Origin: Ornatilinea apprima
Lineage (GTDB): Bacteria > Chloroflexota > Anaerolineae > Anaerolineales > Anaerolineaceae
Assembly: GCF_001306115.1 (NCBI RefSeq)
Contig: NZ_LGCL01000014.1
Coordinates: 1-58,163, forward strand
Length of the DNA: 58,163 bases
Reading direction: 5' to 3'
Shown: positions 20,180-28,385 of the stretch, piece by piece
Layout of the letters: each line of letters begins with the position of its first letter
Position numbering within the stretch: position 1 is the stretch's first letter
The notes under the pieces: generated by a model
The model's database searches: none
The model's input: only the letters and a program-made list of their open reading frames with translations
What the model was told of the DNA's origin: nothing
Made by a program: the position numbers and the translations under genes

Positions 20180-20258
20180 TCACACATGCGTTGGAATCGT
20201 CCAGCGTGGGAATGAAATTAATTGATGAAGAAAACAGCGCCAGGCGCGAGGAGAAGCG

Positions 20259-20849
20259 CTAAAGCCACTCGACCAGGCCGCTGTCTTGGTGATAAATAGC
20301 GGCTTTCACCAGCAATTTGCCAGCCTGAATGGCGGCCGGTAGAATGGTTCCGCTTTCAGCGAGCTGCTGGGCTGCCTGGCAGGCTTCACATTCGATGGCG
20401 TTTTCCAGCAGGTCGCCGGAGCGGGTTTGGGCTTCGCGCACAGCGGAATCGAATAAGGCCAGCAGACCGCTGGCGGGCTGCCCAGCGGCGGCATTTTGCA
20501 CGGCGGCGGTCAGCGCGCCGCAGCCAGAATGGCCCAGCACAACCAGCAAGGGCGCGCCAAGATGATCCACCGCATATTCGGCGCTCCACTGGGCCATGTC
20601 GCAGGCGGGGTTGCCGGCGGCGCGCACCACAAACAGGTCACCCAAACCCTGATCGAAGAGAATTTCAGGCGGTATGCGCGAGTCGGAGCAGCCTACAACA
20701 ACCGCAAAGGGCGACTGTCCGCTGATCAGGCGCTGACGGGTGGTTTCATCCTGATGGGGGTGAAGAGGTGTTCCGGCGGCAAAGCGGCGGTTGCCTTCTT
20801 GAAGCTGCTGTAAAGCCGCCTGGGATGTTATTTGAGGTTTCGCGCTCAT
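20259..20849 (-). CDS. Beta-class carbonic anhydrase
   Basis: This enzyme interconverts CO2 and bicarbonate. The 196-residue protein has the complete beta-class zinc site, Cys54, His107 and Cys110, with the Asp56-Arg58 dyad in GCSDSRIPPE. The oligomer and active-site segments VVRAAGN and LVVLGHSGCGAL are intact. AGGAA lies 10 nt before the ATG. It is transcribed divergently from the HD-domain gene at 20978, and lies upstream of rpsB on the same strand but 210 nt away with a separate rpsB promoter, so co-transcription is not needed. Confidence 0.95.
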   Translation of the reverse strand: MSAKPQITSQAALQQLQEGNRRFAAGTPLHPHQDETTRQRLISGQSPFAVVVGCSDSRIPPEILFDQGLGDLFVVRAAGNPACDMAQWSAEYAVDHLGAPLLVVLGHSGCGALTAAVQNAAAGQPASGLLALFDSAVREAQTRSGDLLENAIECEACQAAQQLAESGTILPAAIQAGKLLVKAAIYHQDSGLVEWL

Positions 20850-20940
20850 AGAGATTTTTTCCTGTGATCCCTAACGAAGTTTGCGCCTATTGTACTGCAT
20901 CCGCATGAAACTGGCTGTAGGGAATTTGCGCTGAACATAC

Positions 20941-20946
20941 TATAAT
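20941..20946 (+). promoter_or_regulatory. -10 element of the HD-domain gene
   Basis: TATAAT at 20941-20946 lies 31 nt before the ATG at 20978. The -35 match is poor. GGAGG follows closer to the start. Confidence 0.5.
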
Positions 20947-20977
20947 CGTATCACCTGATTATTTCGCGGAGGCAAGC

Positions 20978-21553
20978 ATGATTCAACTGGGAGAGCGGTT
21001 CAGGCTCGCTTTGGTGTTCGCTTCGCGGCTGCACGAAGACCAGGCACGCAAGGGCAGCGGCGTTCCATACCTGTCGCACTTGCTGGCGGTTACCAGCCTG
21101 GTGCTGGAAAACGGCGGGGATGAGGATGAAGCCATCGCCGCGCTCCTGCACGACGCGGTGGAAGATCGCGGGGGGAATGAGGTGTTGGAACAGATCCGTG
21201 GCGGGTTTGGCGCGCGGGTGGCCGAGATTGTGAAAGGCTGTTCGGACTGCGAAGGCAGCCCCAAGCCGCCCTGGCGCGAGCGTAAAGAGGCGCACCTGAA
21301 GCACCTGGCAGGCGCGAATGGCTCGGTGCTGCTGGTGACCAGCGCGGATAAGCTGCACAATGCGCGCTGTTACCTGGCCGACTACCGCGAGCAGGGTGAG
21401 GCGCTGTGGCCGCGCTTCCGCGGCGGGAAAGACGGCACGCTGTGGTACCTGCGCTCTTTTGTTGAATTGGCGCGCGAGCGCGGTCCGCGCAAGCTGGTAG
21501 CAGAATTAGACCTGGTGGTGAGCGAGCTGGAGCGGCTGGCCGGGCAGGCCTGA
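20978..21553 (+). CDS. HD-domain hydrolase (SpoT/MESH1-like)
   Basis: The 191-residue protein is an HD-superfamily metal-dependent phosphohydrolase of the kind seen in the hydrolase half of RelA/SpoT and in stand-alone small alarmone hydrolases. The metal residues are complete: His34, His58, Asp59 (LLHDAVED) and Asp124 (SADKLHN). There is no synthetase or regulatory domain. It may hydrolyse (p)ppGpp or another nucleotide. Downstream of the ATG the coding sequence is uninterrupted, and GGAGG lies 7 nt upstream. The next gene (sortase) has its own TATAAT. Confidence 0.82.
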   Translation: MIQLGERFRLALVFASRLHEDQARKGSGVPYLSHLLAVTSLVLENGGDEDEAIAALLHDAVEDRGGNEVLEQIRGGFGARVAEIVKGCSDCEGSPKPPWRERKEAHLKHLAGANGSVLLVTSADKLHNARCYLADYREQGEALWPRFRGGKDGTLWYLRSFVELARERGPRKLVAELDLVVSELERLAGQA

Positions 21554-21575
21554 ACGCTGAATGAAACACGGATGT

Positions 21576-21581
21576 TATAAT
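21576..21581 (+). promoter_or_regulatory. -10 element of the sortase gene
   Basis: TATAAT lies 40 nt before the proposed TTG start at 21616; the -35 region is weak. Confidence 0.45.
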
Positions 21582-21615
21582 AGGCTCAGAAGAATTGAGC
21601 ATTTGGGAGAAGAGA

Positions 21616-22533
21616 TTGGCACGCAAGAGATCGGTGGAGGACCTGACGGTCAGTGAACTGCGCCAACTGCTGGTGGAAAAACGCCGGACAGAGCGGCGCG
21701 GGCGGATGGACCATTACCGGCGCACCGGGCGAGTGATCCGCGCAGAAAATGCGGGCGGCCCGATTTCACTGGTGGATCTGCGCAGCGCGCCGATTTTCGA
21801 GGAAGAGGCAGAAGACGAACGGCCTTCCCGCCGCCCGAGCAAGCGGCAGACCTGGCTCTCGCGCTTTTTGCTGCTGGTGGAAGGCCTGGCGGTGGCGGGG
21901 CTGATCTTTGTGTTGTTCAACGGGGCCAATTTGGTGCGGTCTTTGAATGAAGAAGTCTCGGCGGCAATGGCGCAACCCACGCTGACGCCCACCCCGCTGA
22001 TCAGCGCAGTGGTGCTGCCTTCGGGGCATACCCCGCCGAACTCGGCGGGTGGTGTGCAGCCCAACGAAGCGGAGATTCCCGAACACCTGCGCCCGCTGGT
22101 GCAGAGTATGGCAGAAATTCCGGTACCCACGCCGGGGCCGCAGCAGGCGGTGCGCATTCAAATTCCGGCCATCGGGGTGGATCACCCCGTGGTGCAGGGC
22201 GACGGCTGGGAGCAGTTGAAGAAGGGGGTGGGCCAGCACATTGGCACGCCCAACCCGGGGCAAACCGGCAATATGGTGCTTTCGGCGCACAATGATGTGT
22301 TTGGTGAAATTTTCCGCGACCTCGACCGTCTGAATCCGGGTGATGAGGTGGTGCTGTTCACCAACCAGCGCACTTATACCTATGTGGTGCAAGAGACGAA
22401 AATTGTTGAGCCGACCCAGGTGGAGGTGATGGCGCCCACGGCCGATCCGGTGGTTACGTTGATTTCGTGCTACCCCTATCTGGTGGACAACCAGCGAATT
22501 GTGGTCAGCGCGTATCTAAAAGCGGAAAGTTGA
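21616..22533 (+). CDS. Sortase (LPXTG transpeptidase family)
   Basis: Sortases cleave a C-terminal sorting motif and attach the protein to the envelope. The 305-residue protein has a cytoplasmic basic N-terminus, one transmembrane helix (about 82-105), a Thr-Pro-rich linker, and a C-terminal sortase domain with the triad His225 (SAHNDV), Cys285 (LISCYPY) and Arg294 (NQRIVV). TTG at 21616 is the likely start because GGGAG is 6 nt upstream. A possible substrate with LPTTG is encoded at 36061. The domain looks like class D/E sortases, but the class was not tested. Confidence 0.9.
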   Translation: MARKRSVEDLTVSELRQLLVEKRRTERRGRMDHYRRTGRVIRAENAGGPISLVDLRSAPIFEEEAEDERPSRRPSKRQTWLSRFLLLVEGLAVAGLIFVLFNGANLVRSLNEEVSAAMAQPTLTPTPLISAVVLPSGHTPPNSAGGVQPNEAEIPEHLRPLVQSMAEIPVPTPGPQQAVRIQIPAIGVDHPVVQGDGWEQLKKGVGQHIGTPNPGQTGNMVLSAHNDVFGEIFRDLDRLNPGDEVVLFTNQRTYTYVVQETKIVEPTQVEVMAPTADPVVTLISCYPYLVDNQRIVVSAYLKAES

Positions 22534-22571
22534 GTTATAATTCGGCATCATAGCTTTGAGGAGTGACAGGT

Positions 22572-22763
22572 ATGGCGAAAAAAGAAAAACGCAGTGTATC
22601 GCGGGTTGAGGAAAGCGCGGCGCCGGTGGCGAGCCGCGGGCGCGTTTCGGTGAGCAGCGAGTTTAACCCCGATTACAGCTATATTATCAAAGACCTGAAG
22701 CGCATTGGTACACTGGCCGTGGTGTTCTTTGTGGTGCTGGTGGCGCTCTCGTTTGTGCTGTAA
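22572..22763 (+). CDS. Small single-helix membrane protein
   Basis: This 63-residue protein has a basic, Ser-rich N-terminal half (starts MAKKEKRSVSRVEE) and one C-terminal transmembrane helix (about 44-63, LAVVFFVVLVALSFVL). I do not recognise a family, though similar small tail-anchored proteins are common in Chloroflexota. ATG at 22572 has GAGGAG upstream; TATAAT occurs at 22536-22541. It lies 38 nt after the sortase gene and ends at a terminator, so it may belong to the same transcript. Confidence 0.7.
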   Translation: MAKKEKRSVSRVEESAAPVASRGRVSVSSEFNPDYSYIIKDLKRIGTLAVVFFVVLVALSFVL

Positions 22764-22789
22764 GTGATTCGTTGAAATTGAGAAATGGA

Positions 22790-22813
22790 AGAGGCTGAAA
22801 CCAGCCTCTTTTT
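22790..22813 (+). terminator. Terminator after the small membrane protein gene
   Basis: AGAGGCTG (22790-22797), loop AAAC, CAGCCTCT (22802-22809), then T5. Confidence 0.88.
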
Positions 22814-23353
22814 CGTTTAAGCGGTTCCCGCGGCTTGCTCAACTTGGCGAAGACGGTACGGCAGTGCCCCCACCCGGCCTCCCCCGGCAAGCCAGGGGAG
22901 GTGACTTGGGGTTGAGTGGACGTACTGTCTCGGCGTTGAAGGGGCATGTGAAGTTCCTGGAGGGGGGTGTCTTTTGAGCCGCCCGAAAGCCGACGATTTC
23001 ATCATTGACGGGCAAGGTTTGTGATTCTAATGCCCCCACCCGGCCTCCCCCGGCAAGCCAGGGGAGGTGACTTGGGGTTGAGTGGACGTACTGTCTCGGC
23101 GTTGAAGGGGCATGTGAAGTTCCTGGAGGGGGTGTCTATTGAGCCGCCCGAAAGCCGACGATTTCATCATTGACGGGCAAGGTTTGTGATTCTAATGCCC
23201 CCACCCGGCCTCCCCCGGCAAGCCAGGGGAGGTGACTTGGGTTTGAGATGATGCCCCTCCATTTGACGAAAACGATGCGGCGCCGCCGCACCCTACAAAG
23301 AACGAGACTCTGCTGTAAGGTGGTGTTGCGGACAGGCAGATCAATATTCCATA
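22814..23353. other. Intergenic region dominated by repeats
   Basis: No gene is supported. It contains the second family A array (22864-23240) and a family C-type end (about 23271-23300, GCGGCGCCGCCGCACCCTAC), followed by the promoter of the regulator gene. Confidence 0.75.
22864..23240. repeat. Family A array, three units of about 166 bp
   Basis: TGCCCCCACCCGGCCTCCCC recurs at 22865, 23031 and 23196. The core inverted repeat CCTCCCC-(10 nt)-GGGGAGG is at 22878-22901, 23044-23067 and 23209-23232. The core is shared with the array at 12801, but the spacer sequence between cores differs, so the two arrays expanded separately. Confidence 0.9.
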
Positions 23354-23382
23354 TTGACGGCTGTTTCTTCGTCTGCTATATT
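23354..23382 (+). promoter_or_regulatory. Promoter of the IclR/FMN-regulator operon
   Basis: TTGACG (23354-23359), 17-nt spacer, TATATT (23377-23382). The predicted start of transcription is near 23389, about 19 nt before the start codon. Confidence 0.75.
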
Positions 23383-23396
23383 GGACTATAGTCCAA
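23381..23396. promoter_or_regulatory. 16-bp perfect palindromic operator
   Basis: TTGGACTATAGTCCAA is a perfect palindrome that overlaps the end of the -10 box and the predicted transcription start. Its position is that of a repressor site, most simply bound by the IclR-type regulator encoded just downstream. Confidence 0.75.
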
Positions 23397-23407
23397 AGGA
23401 GAGGATG

Positions 23408-24538
23408 ATGGCGGAAGAAAACCTGGTTCCCACCGCGGAGAACACGCTGAAAATTATCGAGCTGCTGCTCGACCAGCCTGAGGGACTGTCGCCGCAGGAG
23501 ATGCTGCCGCACCTGGCGATTCCGCGCAGCACGCTGTTTTTGCTGCTGCGCACGCTGAAGACGCTGGGTTATGTGGAACAGTTGGAGCGGCGCGGGCGCT
23601 ACCGTTTGGGCCAGCGCCTGGCAAGCTGGCGGCTGGCGCAGCCCTCTCCGGCGGCGCATGACCTGTTAAGCGCGTTCTACCAGGAGGCCGGGCGGACAGC
23701 GCGCAGCGAATCGCTGGCGCTGGTTACCCTCTCAGGCGGGCAGTGCCTGGTGCTGGCGCAGGTGGAGAGCGTGCAGGCGGTGCGCAGTGTGCTGACGCCG
23801 GGCAAGCTGTACGCGGATTTAGAAGCGGCGCGGATGGTGCTGGCAAACCCGCCCGACGCGCAGACGCGCGCCAACGGTTACACCCTGGCCGCGCGCGGCG
23901 AAAGCCTGGATCTGGCGCTGCCGGTGTGCCGCGACGGGCGGCAGGCGCATGCGGCTCTGGTGTTGAGCGCGCCGCGATTTCGTCGCCCACCCGAAATGCT
24001 GCTGGAGGAAGAACTGGATGAGCTGCGCCGCTCGGCGGCGCACATCTCTTACCAGCTGGGGGCGGTGATCTACGCTCCGTACCAGGAACAGAGCGAGCCG
24101 CGTGTGGAACGCAAACGCTCTTTGGAGCCGAAAGAAATTCAGGCCTTTTTGCAGGGTCCCTGGGCGGCGCGGCTGGCCTGTGTGCGCCCGGACGGCCACC
24201 CGCATGTGATTCCGGTGTGGCAGGAATGGGACGGCGAGGCGTTTTTAATGATTGCCTGGGCCGGTTCGCAGTGGTCGGCGTTTGTGTTGAACAACCCGAG
24301 CGTATCGCTGACGGTGGATGAACCCTGGCCGCCGCTGCGCCGCGTGGTTGTGCGCGGGCGAGCGGAGCAGGTTTCCCTCTCCGAAAGCAAACTGGAAGGA
24401 TTGGTGGAACGGCTCACCCGCCGCTACCTGGGGCAGCCGTCTTTTGGACTGACCGGGCAGATTGGGCAGGTGTTTCGCGTCGCGCCGGAAAGCCTGAGCG
24501 GCTACCAGGGGCTGCCCGGCGGCGAGGCGGGAGGGTAG
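23408..24538 (+). CDS. IclR-type regulator fused to an FMN-binding split-barrel domain
   Basis: The 376-residue protein joins an IclR-like winged helix (about 8-75, with LAIPRSTLFLLLRTLKTLGY), a short IclR-like effector domain (about 85-225), and a pyridoxamine-5'-phosphate-oxidase-like split barrel (about 240-376, with ARLACVRPDGHPHVIPVW). Split barrels bind FMN, F420 or haem. The ATG at 23408 has AGGAG 6-7 nt upstream; a longer start would run into the promoter. It lies 1 nt before the ABC ATPase gene, so it likely controls that importer. I infer that it senses a flavin or related cofactor through the C-terminal domain. The fusion is unusual; no ligand can be named from sequence. Confidence 0.82.
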   Translation: MAEENLVPTAENTLKIIELLLDQPEGLSPQEMLPHLAIPRSTLFLLLRTLKTLGYVEQLERRGRYRLGQRLASWRLAQPSPAAHDLLSAFYQEAGRTARSESLALVTLSGGQCLVLAQVESVQAVRSVLTPGKLYADLEAARMVLANPPDAQTRANGYTLAARGESLDLALPVCRDGRQAHAALVLSAPRFRRPPEMLLEEELDELRRSAAHISYQLGAVIYAPYQEQSEPRVERKRSLEPKEIQAFLQGPWAARLACVRPDGHPHVIPVWQEWDGEAFLMIAWAGSQWSAFVLNNPSVSLTVDEPWPPLRRVVVRGRAEQVSLSESKLEGLVERLTRRYLGQPSFGLTGQIGQVFRVAPESLSGYQGLPGGEAGG

Positions 24539-24539
24539 C

Positions 24540-25313
24540 ATGCGCTTGCAGGTAATGTCTGTTTCGCATGAGTTCAGAAATGGCAGCGTCCGGCCGGCGC
24601 TGGAGGGGGTGAGCCTGACGGTAGAGGAAGGGCAGTTTGTGGCTCTGGTGGGGCCGAGCGGATGCGGCAAGTCTACCCTGCTGCGCCTGTGCGCCAACCT
24701 GCTGCAGCCCACGCGCGGGCAGATCACCCTGGATGGACAGCCCCCGGCGCATGCCGTGACCCAGCGGCAGATCGCCTGGCTGGCGCAAAGCCCGGCCCTG
24801 CTGCCCTGGCTGACCGCCCTGCAAAATGTGGAGCTGGCCGGCCGCTTTCACAACGTGCAGCGCGAGACGCGGCTTTCTCCTCGGGAGGCGCTGGAGATGG
24901 TGGGGCTGGCGGACGCGGCCGGGGTCTATCCGCACGCGCTGTCGGGCGGGATGCAGCAGCGCCTGGCGCTGGCGCGCCTGCTGACCCAGGAAGCCGCGCT
25001 GTGGCTGATGGATGAGCCTTTTGCCGCGCTGGATGAGCTGACCCGCGAGCGGCTGACGCTGGAGCTGGCCGAGATCTGGGGCCGCCTGCGCCCGACGGTG
25101 GTGTGGGTAACCCACAATATCCACGAGGCGCTGCGCCTGGCCGACCGGGTGGTGGTGTTCAGCCCGGCGCCGGGGCGGCTGCGCGCGGATGTGGCGGTGG
25201 ATTTGCCGCGCCCGCGCGTGGAGAGCGACGCGGCCTACCAGGCTTTGCTGCGGCAGCTGCGCGCCGCGCTGCAGGGCCTGCCCGCGGCGGATGAACTGCT
25301 GGAGGCGCGGTGA
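24540..25313 (+). CDS. ABC importer ATPase (NitT/TauT/thiamine-precursor type)
   Basis: The 257-residue ATPase powers the importer encoded by the next two genes. Walker A is GPSGCGKST (38-46), the signature is [15 protein letters not shown] (about 139-153), and Walker B is [13 protein letters not shown]. The H-loop [10 protein letters not shown] is typical of the SsuB/TauB/ThiZ group. It begins 1 nt after the regulator stop and overlaps the permease start by 4 nt, showing tight coupling. Confidence 0.95.
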   Translation: MRLQVMSVSHEFRNGSVRPALEGVSLTVEEGQFVALVGPSGCGKSTLLRLCANLLQPTRGQITLDGQPPAHAVTQRQIAWLAQSPALLPWLTALQNVELAGRFHNVQRETRLSPREALEMVGLADAAGVYPHALSGGMQQRLALARLLTQEAALWLMDEPFAALDELTRERLTLELAEIWGRLRPTVVWVTHNIHEALRLADRVVVFSPAPGRLRADVAVDLPRPRVESDAAYQALLRQLRAALQGLPAADELLEAR

Positions 25314-26074
25314 GCGCGGCACGGACAGGCTCGGGGCGGGCGGCGCTGTTGATGGCGTCTGGTTTCGCGCTGGTGTGGGAGGCGGCGGTGCGCGTGCTGG
25401 ATGTGCCGGCCTACCTGCTGCCAGCCCCCAGCCGGGTGGCACAGGTGCTGGTTGCGAACGCCGGTTTGTACGCGCGCGCTTCGCTGATCACCCTAGGCGA
25501 GGCGCTGGCCGGTTTGATTCTTGGTGTGCTGGCGGGCGCGCTGCTGGCCAGTCTGCTGACGCTGCGGCCGGGGCTGGAAGGCGGGGTGATGACCCTGGCG
25601 ATTCTGGTCAAATCGACACCGCTGGTAGCGATTGCCCCGCTGCTGACGCTGTGGTTTGGCTTTGGCGTGCTGCCCAAGGTGCTGATCACGGCGCTGATGA
25701 CGTTCTTCCCGGTGCTGGTGAATATTCTCAGCGGGCTGAATCACACCGACGCGGCGCTGGTAGATCTGTTCCGCTCGTGGAACGCCAGCCAGCGGGAACA
25801 GTTTTTTCACCTGCGCGCGCCCTCGGCGCTGCCCTATCTCTTCGCCGCGCTGAAGATCAGCGCGCCGCTGGCGCTGATTGGCGCGGTGGTGGCGGAATGG
25901 ACGGGGGCTTCCGGCGGGCTGGGACGCACGATGTGGCTGGCGTATTCCAATTTGAATTTACCCTATTTGTTCGCGGCGATCTTTGTTCTGGCGGCGGCTG
26001 GCGCGGCAACCTACCGGCTGTTGGACTGGGCGGAGCGGCGGGCGGTTTTCTGGCTGGCCGAACCCGCGCTGTAA
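25310..26074 (+). CDS. ABC importer permease (SsuC/TauC/ThiX type)
   Basis: The 254-residue inner-membrane subunit has about six helices and the BPD_transp_1 cytoplasmic coupling region, which reads [20 protein letters not shown] near 165-185. It starts with GTG overlapping the ATPase stop in GTGA. It is one of the nitrate, sulfonate, taurine and cofactor-precursor permeases; the substrate is set by the binding protein downstream. Confidence 0.93.
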   Translation: MSAARTGSGRAALLMASGFALVWEAAVRVLDVPAYLLPAPSRVAQVLVANAGLYARASLITLGEALAGLILGVLAGALLASLLTLRPGLEGGVMTLAILVKSTPLVAIAPLLTLWFGFGVLPKVLITALMTFFPVLVNILSGLNHTDAALVDLFRSWNASQREQFFHLRAPSALPYLFAALKISAPLALIGAVVAEWTGASGGLGRTMWLAYSNLNLPYLFAAIFVLAAAGAATYRLLDWAERRAVFWLAEPAL

Positions 26075-26095
26075 GCGTTGAAACCAAGGTGAGGG

Positions 26096-27094
26096 ATGAT
26101 GAAAAGATGGGCTTTCCTTCTGGTTATATTGGGACTGCTGGCCGGCTGTGCGCCGGTGAAAGAAACGCCGCCCCCCGCGGAGATGGTTTTTATGGCCGGC
26201 TACAAGCCGCAGGCCAACCTGCCCTTTGTGGGCGTGTATGTGGCCCAGGAAAAGGGCTTTTTTGCCGAAGAGAACCTGACCGTGCGGATTGAGCATTCAC
26301 CGGGCGGCGGTGAGCACCTGCAGCTCACCGCGACGGGCAAGGTAGACGTAACCACCCAGGACGCGGCGGTGCTGCTCAAACGACGCGCCGATCCCGGCCT
26401 GCCGCTGGTGTCTTTCGCGCTGATCGGACAGCGCGGCCAGCAGGCCTACGCGGCGCTGGCGGAGAGCGGCTTGCAGTCGCCGAAGGATTGGGAAGGCCGC
26501 CTGGTGGGCTACAAAGGCACGCCGCCGCCGGATCTGCTGGCGCTGATGAAACTGGCGGGGGTGGATGAAAGTCGGGTGGAACTGGTGAATGTGGGCTTTG
26601 ACCCGCGCCTGCTGGCGGAAGGCAAGGTGGATGTGTACCCGGTGTACAAGTCCAACGAGCCTTATCTGCTGCGCCAGTGGGGCTATGAGGTGACGCTGTG
26701 GGACGCGGCCGATTTTGGCGTGCCCACGCTGGGGCTGACGTATGTAACCTCAGACCAGGTGCTGGCAGAAAAACCGGAAATGCTGGCGCGCTTTCTGCGG
26801 GCGGCGTTGAAGGGCATTGAATATGCCCAGGCGCACCCCGATGAGGCGGTCCAAGTGGTGCTGAAATACGCCGGGCCGGAGACGGACGCCGATCACATGC
26901 GCTATATGCTGGAGAGTGAATTGGCCGAGGCGAATTCTTCCGCGCCGGAGTGGAAGGGGGTGGGCTGGCAGACCGCCGAACAGTGGCAGAGCCTGGCAGA
27001 TATGCTGACCGAGTTCGAGGCCATGCCGGCGGTGGATGTGGAAACGGTCTTCACCAACCAGGTGTGGGAGGCCGCCCAGCAGCCGCTGAAGTGA
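26096..27094 (+). CDS. Substrate-binding lipoprotein, NMT1/THI5-like
   Basis: The 332-residue protein has a lipobox LAGC (Cys18) and the NMT1/SsuA-like periplasmic-binding fold: a N-terminal GYKPQANLPFVGVYVAQEKG segment, GGGEHLQLTATGKVDV and LAEGKVDVYPVYKSNEPYLL. In this family the pattern GVYVAQEKGFF is found in transporters for thiamine pyrimidine (HMP) precursor and riboflavin (ThiY, RibY). Together with the flavin-type regulator domain, a cofactor-precursor substrate is the best guess, but nitrate- or sulfonate-type substrates are not excluded. GAGGG is close to the ATG. No FMN or TPP riboswitch was seen upstream of the operon. Confidence 0.88.
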   Translation: MMKRWAFLLVILGLLAGCAPVKETPPPAEMVFMAGYKPQANLPFVGVYVAQEKGFFAEENLTVRIEHSPGGGEHLQLTATGKVDVTTQDAAVLLKRRADPGLPLVSFALIGQRGQQAYAALAESGLQSPKDWEGRLVGYKGTPPPDLLALMKLAGVDESRVELVNVGFDPRLLAEGKVDVYPVYKSNEPYLLRQWGYEVTLWDAADFGVPTLGLTYVTSDQVLAEKPEMLARFLRAALKGIEYAQAHPDEAVQVVLKYAGPETDADHMRYMLESELAEANSSAPEWKGVGWQTAEQWQSLADMLTEFEAMPAVDVETVFTNQVWEAAQQPLK

Positions 27095-27104
27095 GCAAGA
27101 AAAT

Positions 27105-27138
27105 CGCCCGCGGATTTAAAGGTCCGCGGGCGAGTTTT
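27105..27138. terminator. Terminator of the importer operon
   Basis: CGCCCGCGGA (27105-27114) pairs with TCCGCGGGCG (27123-27132), followed by AGTTTTTATTT. It lies between convergent genes and may also act on the minus-strand gene ending at 27166. Confidence 0.9.
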
Positions 27139-27165
27139 TATTTGGATAATGGATAAGGGAGTGGA

Positions 27166-27471
27166 TCAGCTTAACCAGGAGCCAATGCCCATCCAGCAGT
27201 ATTCCAGGTGAGCGGCCAGCTCTTTGCCCAGTTTGCGGCGCACGCGGCGCAGCACATAGTCCATCAGGTTATAGCCACCCAGGTCGTTGAGGCGCTTGCC
27301 AATTTCCACCCCGCGGATGTGGCGGCACTGGTTATTAAAAGGCCGGCCGGGGCGCTCGGAGAGAAAATCGTCGCGCGGGCCAATTTCCACCAGCTCTTTT
27401 ACCAGGCGCTCCACTTCCTCTCGCGCGCCGCTGGGGATGGGGGGGAACAATAGATCACTTAAAAAACCCAT
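27166..27471 (-). CDS. Conserved-looking small protein of unknown function
   Basis: This 101-residue protein (MGFLSDLLFPPIPS...) is not one I recognise. It has an amphipathic helical N-terminus, a central FNNQCRHIRGVEIGKRL stretch and a C-terminal aromatic end (EYCWMGIGSWLS). There is no signal peptide or membrane helix. The ATG at 27471 is supported by AGGAGG about 10 nt upstream; an extension to 27519 is not. It stands alone between two plus-strand genes. Confidence 0.7.
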   Translation of the reverse strand: MGFLSDLLFPPIPSGAREEVERLVKELVEIGPRDDFLSERPGRPFNNQCRHIRGVEIGKRLNDLGGYNLMDYVLRRVRRKLGKELAAHLEYCWMGIGSWLS

Positions 27472-27609
27472 GATGCAAACCCTCCTGGCAGACAGGCATT
27501 GATAAGAAAAGTGTACCATAAAACCGGTGGCTGCTTTTCAATATTGTAAAGCCCGGCATGCCGTTGGATTTTTACGCGAAAACGATGAATATTTTGTGTC
27601 CGTTTATGG

Positions 27610-27615
27610 TACAAC
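27610..27615 (+). promoter_or_regulatory. -10 element 6 nt before the PIG-L start
   Basis: TACAAC ends exactly 6 nt before the GTG at 27622 and no Shine-Dalgarno sequence is present, suggesting a leaderless transcript. Confidence 0.5.
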
Positions 27616-27621
27616 AAAAGA

Positions 27622-28362
27622 GTGAAATGGATTTACCTTTCGCCTCATTTGGATGATGTAGTTCTTTCTTGCGGCGGGATTATCTGGCAGCAGCGCAGCG
27701 CGGGAGAAGATGTGGAAGTCTGGACGCTGTGCGCTGGCGACCCGCCGCCGGGGAAGATCTCTACCTACGCGACACAACTGCACGCGCGCTGGAAGCTGTT
27801 AAAAGAGCCGGTGGCGGCGCGGCGCGAAGAAGACCAGCAGGCCTGCCAGATTCTGGGGGTGAAATGGCAGCATTTTGGTCTGCCCGATATCATCTACCGG
27901 CGCCAGCCGGGTGGAGATTTTCAGATTCGCGCGGATGAAGACCTGTTCAGGCCGCTTTCACCCTATAAAGAGAATCTGGTGCCGCTGCTGGCCGGGCAGT
28001 TGAAAAGCGAACTGCCCGCGGATGCGCGCGTTGTCAGCCCGATGGGGGTGGGCGGGCACACCGATCACCGTATGACTCGCGCCATCGCCGAGCGACTGCC
28101 GCATGAGTTGTGGTATTACCCTGAATTTCCGTACACGGCGCGCCATCCTGGCGCGATGGACAGCTTGATCTCGCCAGATTGGACGGAAGTGACGTACACG
28201 GTCAGCGCGCAGGCGTTGAGCGCCTGGCAGACCGCGATCGCCGCGTACCGTTCGCAGATCAGCACGTTTTGGCAAAGTGAAAGCGATATGCGAGTGAGCC
28301 TGGAGGCGTACTGGTACGCGGATGGGGGAAAGCGGCTGTGGCGCGCGAATGTTAAAAAATAG
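27622..28362 (+). CDS. PIG-L/LmbE-family deacetylase
   Basis: This 246-residue zinc hydrolase removes acetyl groups from N-acetylglucosaminyl lipids or thiols in its family. The metal motif is intact: His9, Asp11 and Asp12 (SPHLDDVVLSCGG), with the second His site in GVGGHTDHRM (His146 and His149). It starts with GTG and has no Shine-Dalgarno sequence. The substrate is unknown; the family includes bacillithiol and mycothiol enzymes as well as antibiotic-pathway members. A separate promoter for the next gene lies at its 3' end. Confidence 0.9.
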   Translation: MKWIYLSPHLDDVVLSCGGIIWQQRSAGEDVEVWTLCAGDPPPGKISTYATQLHARWKLLKEPVAARREEDQQACQILGVKWQHFGLPDIIYRRQPGGDFQIRADEDLFRPLSPYKENLVPLLAGQLKSELPADARVVSPMGVGGHTDHRMTRAIAERLPHELWYYPEFPYTARHPGAMDSLISPDWTEVTYTVSAQALSAWQTAIAAYRSQISTFWQSESDMRVSLEAYWYADGGKRLWRANVKK

Positions 28363-28370
28363 ACTGTTTG

Positions 28371-28379
28371 TGCTATACT
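28371..28379 (+). promoter_or_regulatory. Extended -10 promoter heading the MutL-type cluster
   Basis: TGCTATACT (28371-28379) is an extended -10 element (TGnTATACT) ending 6 nt before the ATG at 28386. The -35 is weak (TTAAAA, 28352-28357). Transcription should start at or next to the ATG. Confidence 0.6.
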
Positions 28380-28385
28380 GATACT

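Noticed and set aside
20065..20262. 65-codon plus-strand frame before the carbonic anhydrase gene
   Set aside because: It lies in the rpsB leader and promoter on the opposite strand, has no ribosome-binding site and no family likeness.
22817..23240. Short minus-strand frames in the second repeat array
   Set aside because: They arise from the repeated units, which show no coding character, and share residues with frames in the other array.
23240..23354. FMN or TPP riboswitch before the importer operon
   Set aside because: No RFN or thi-box core sequence is recognisable, and the predicted leader is only about 20 nt long.
25189..26292. Plus-strand frame of 367 codons overlapping the ABC ATPase, permease and lipoprotein genes
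   Set aside because: It overlaps three well-defined genes in another frame and is Gly/Arg/Ala-rich, typical of GC-rich shadow frames.
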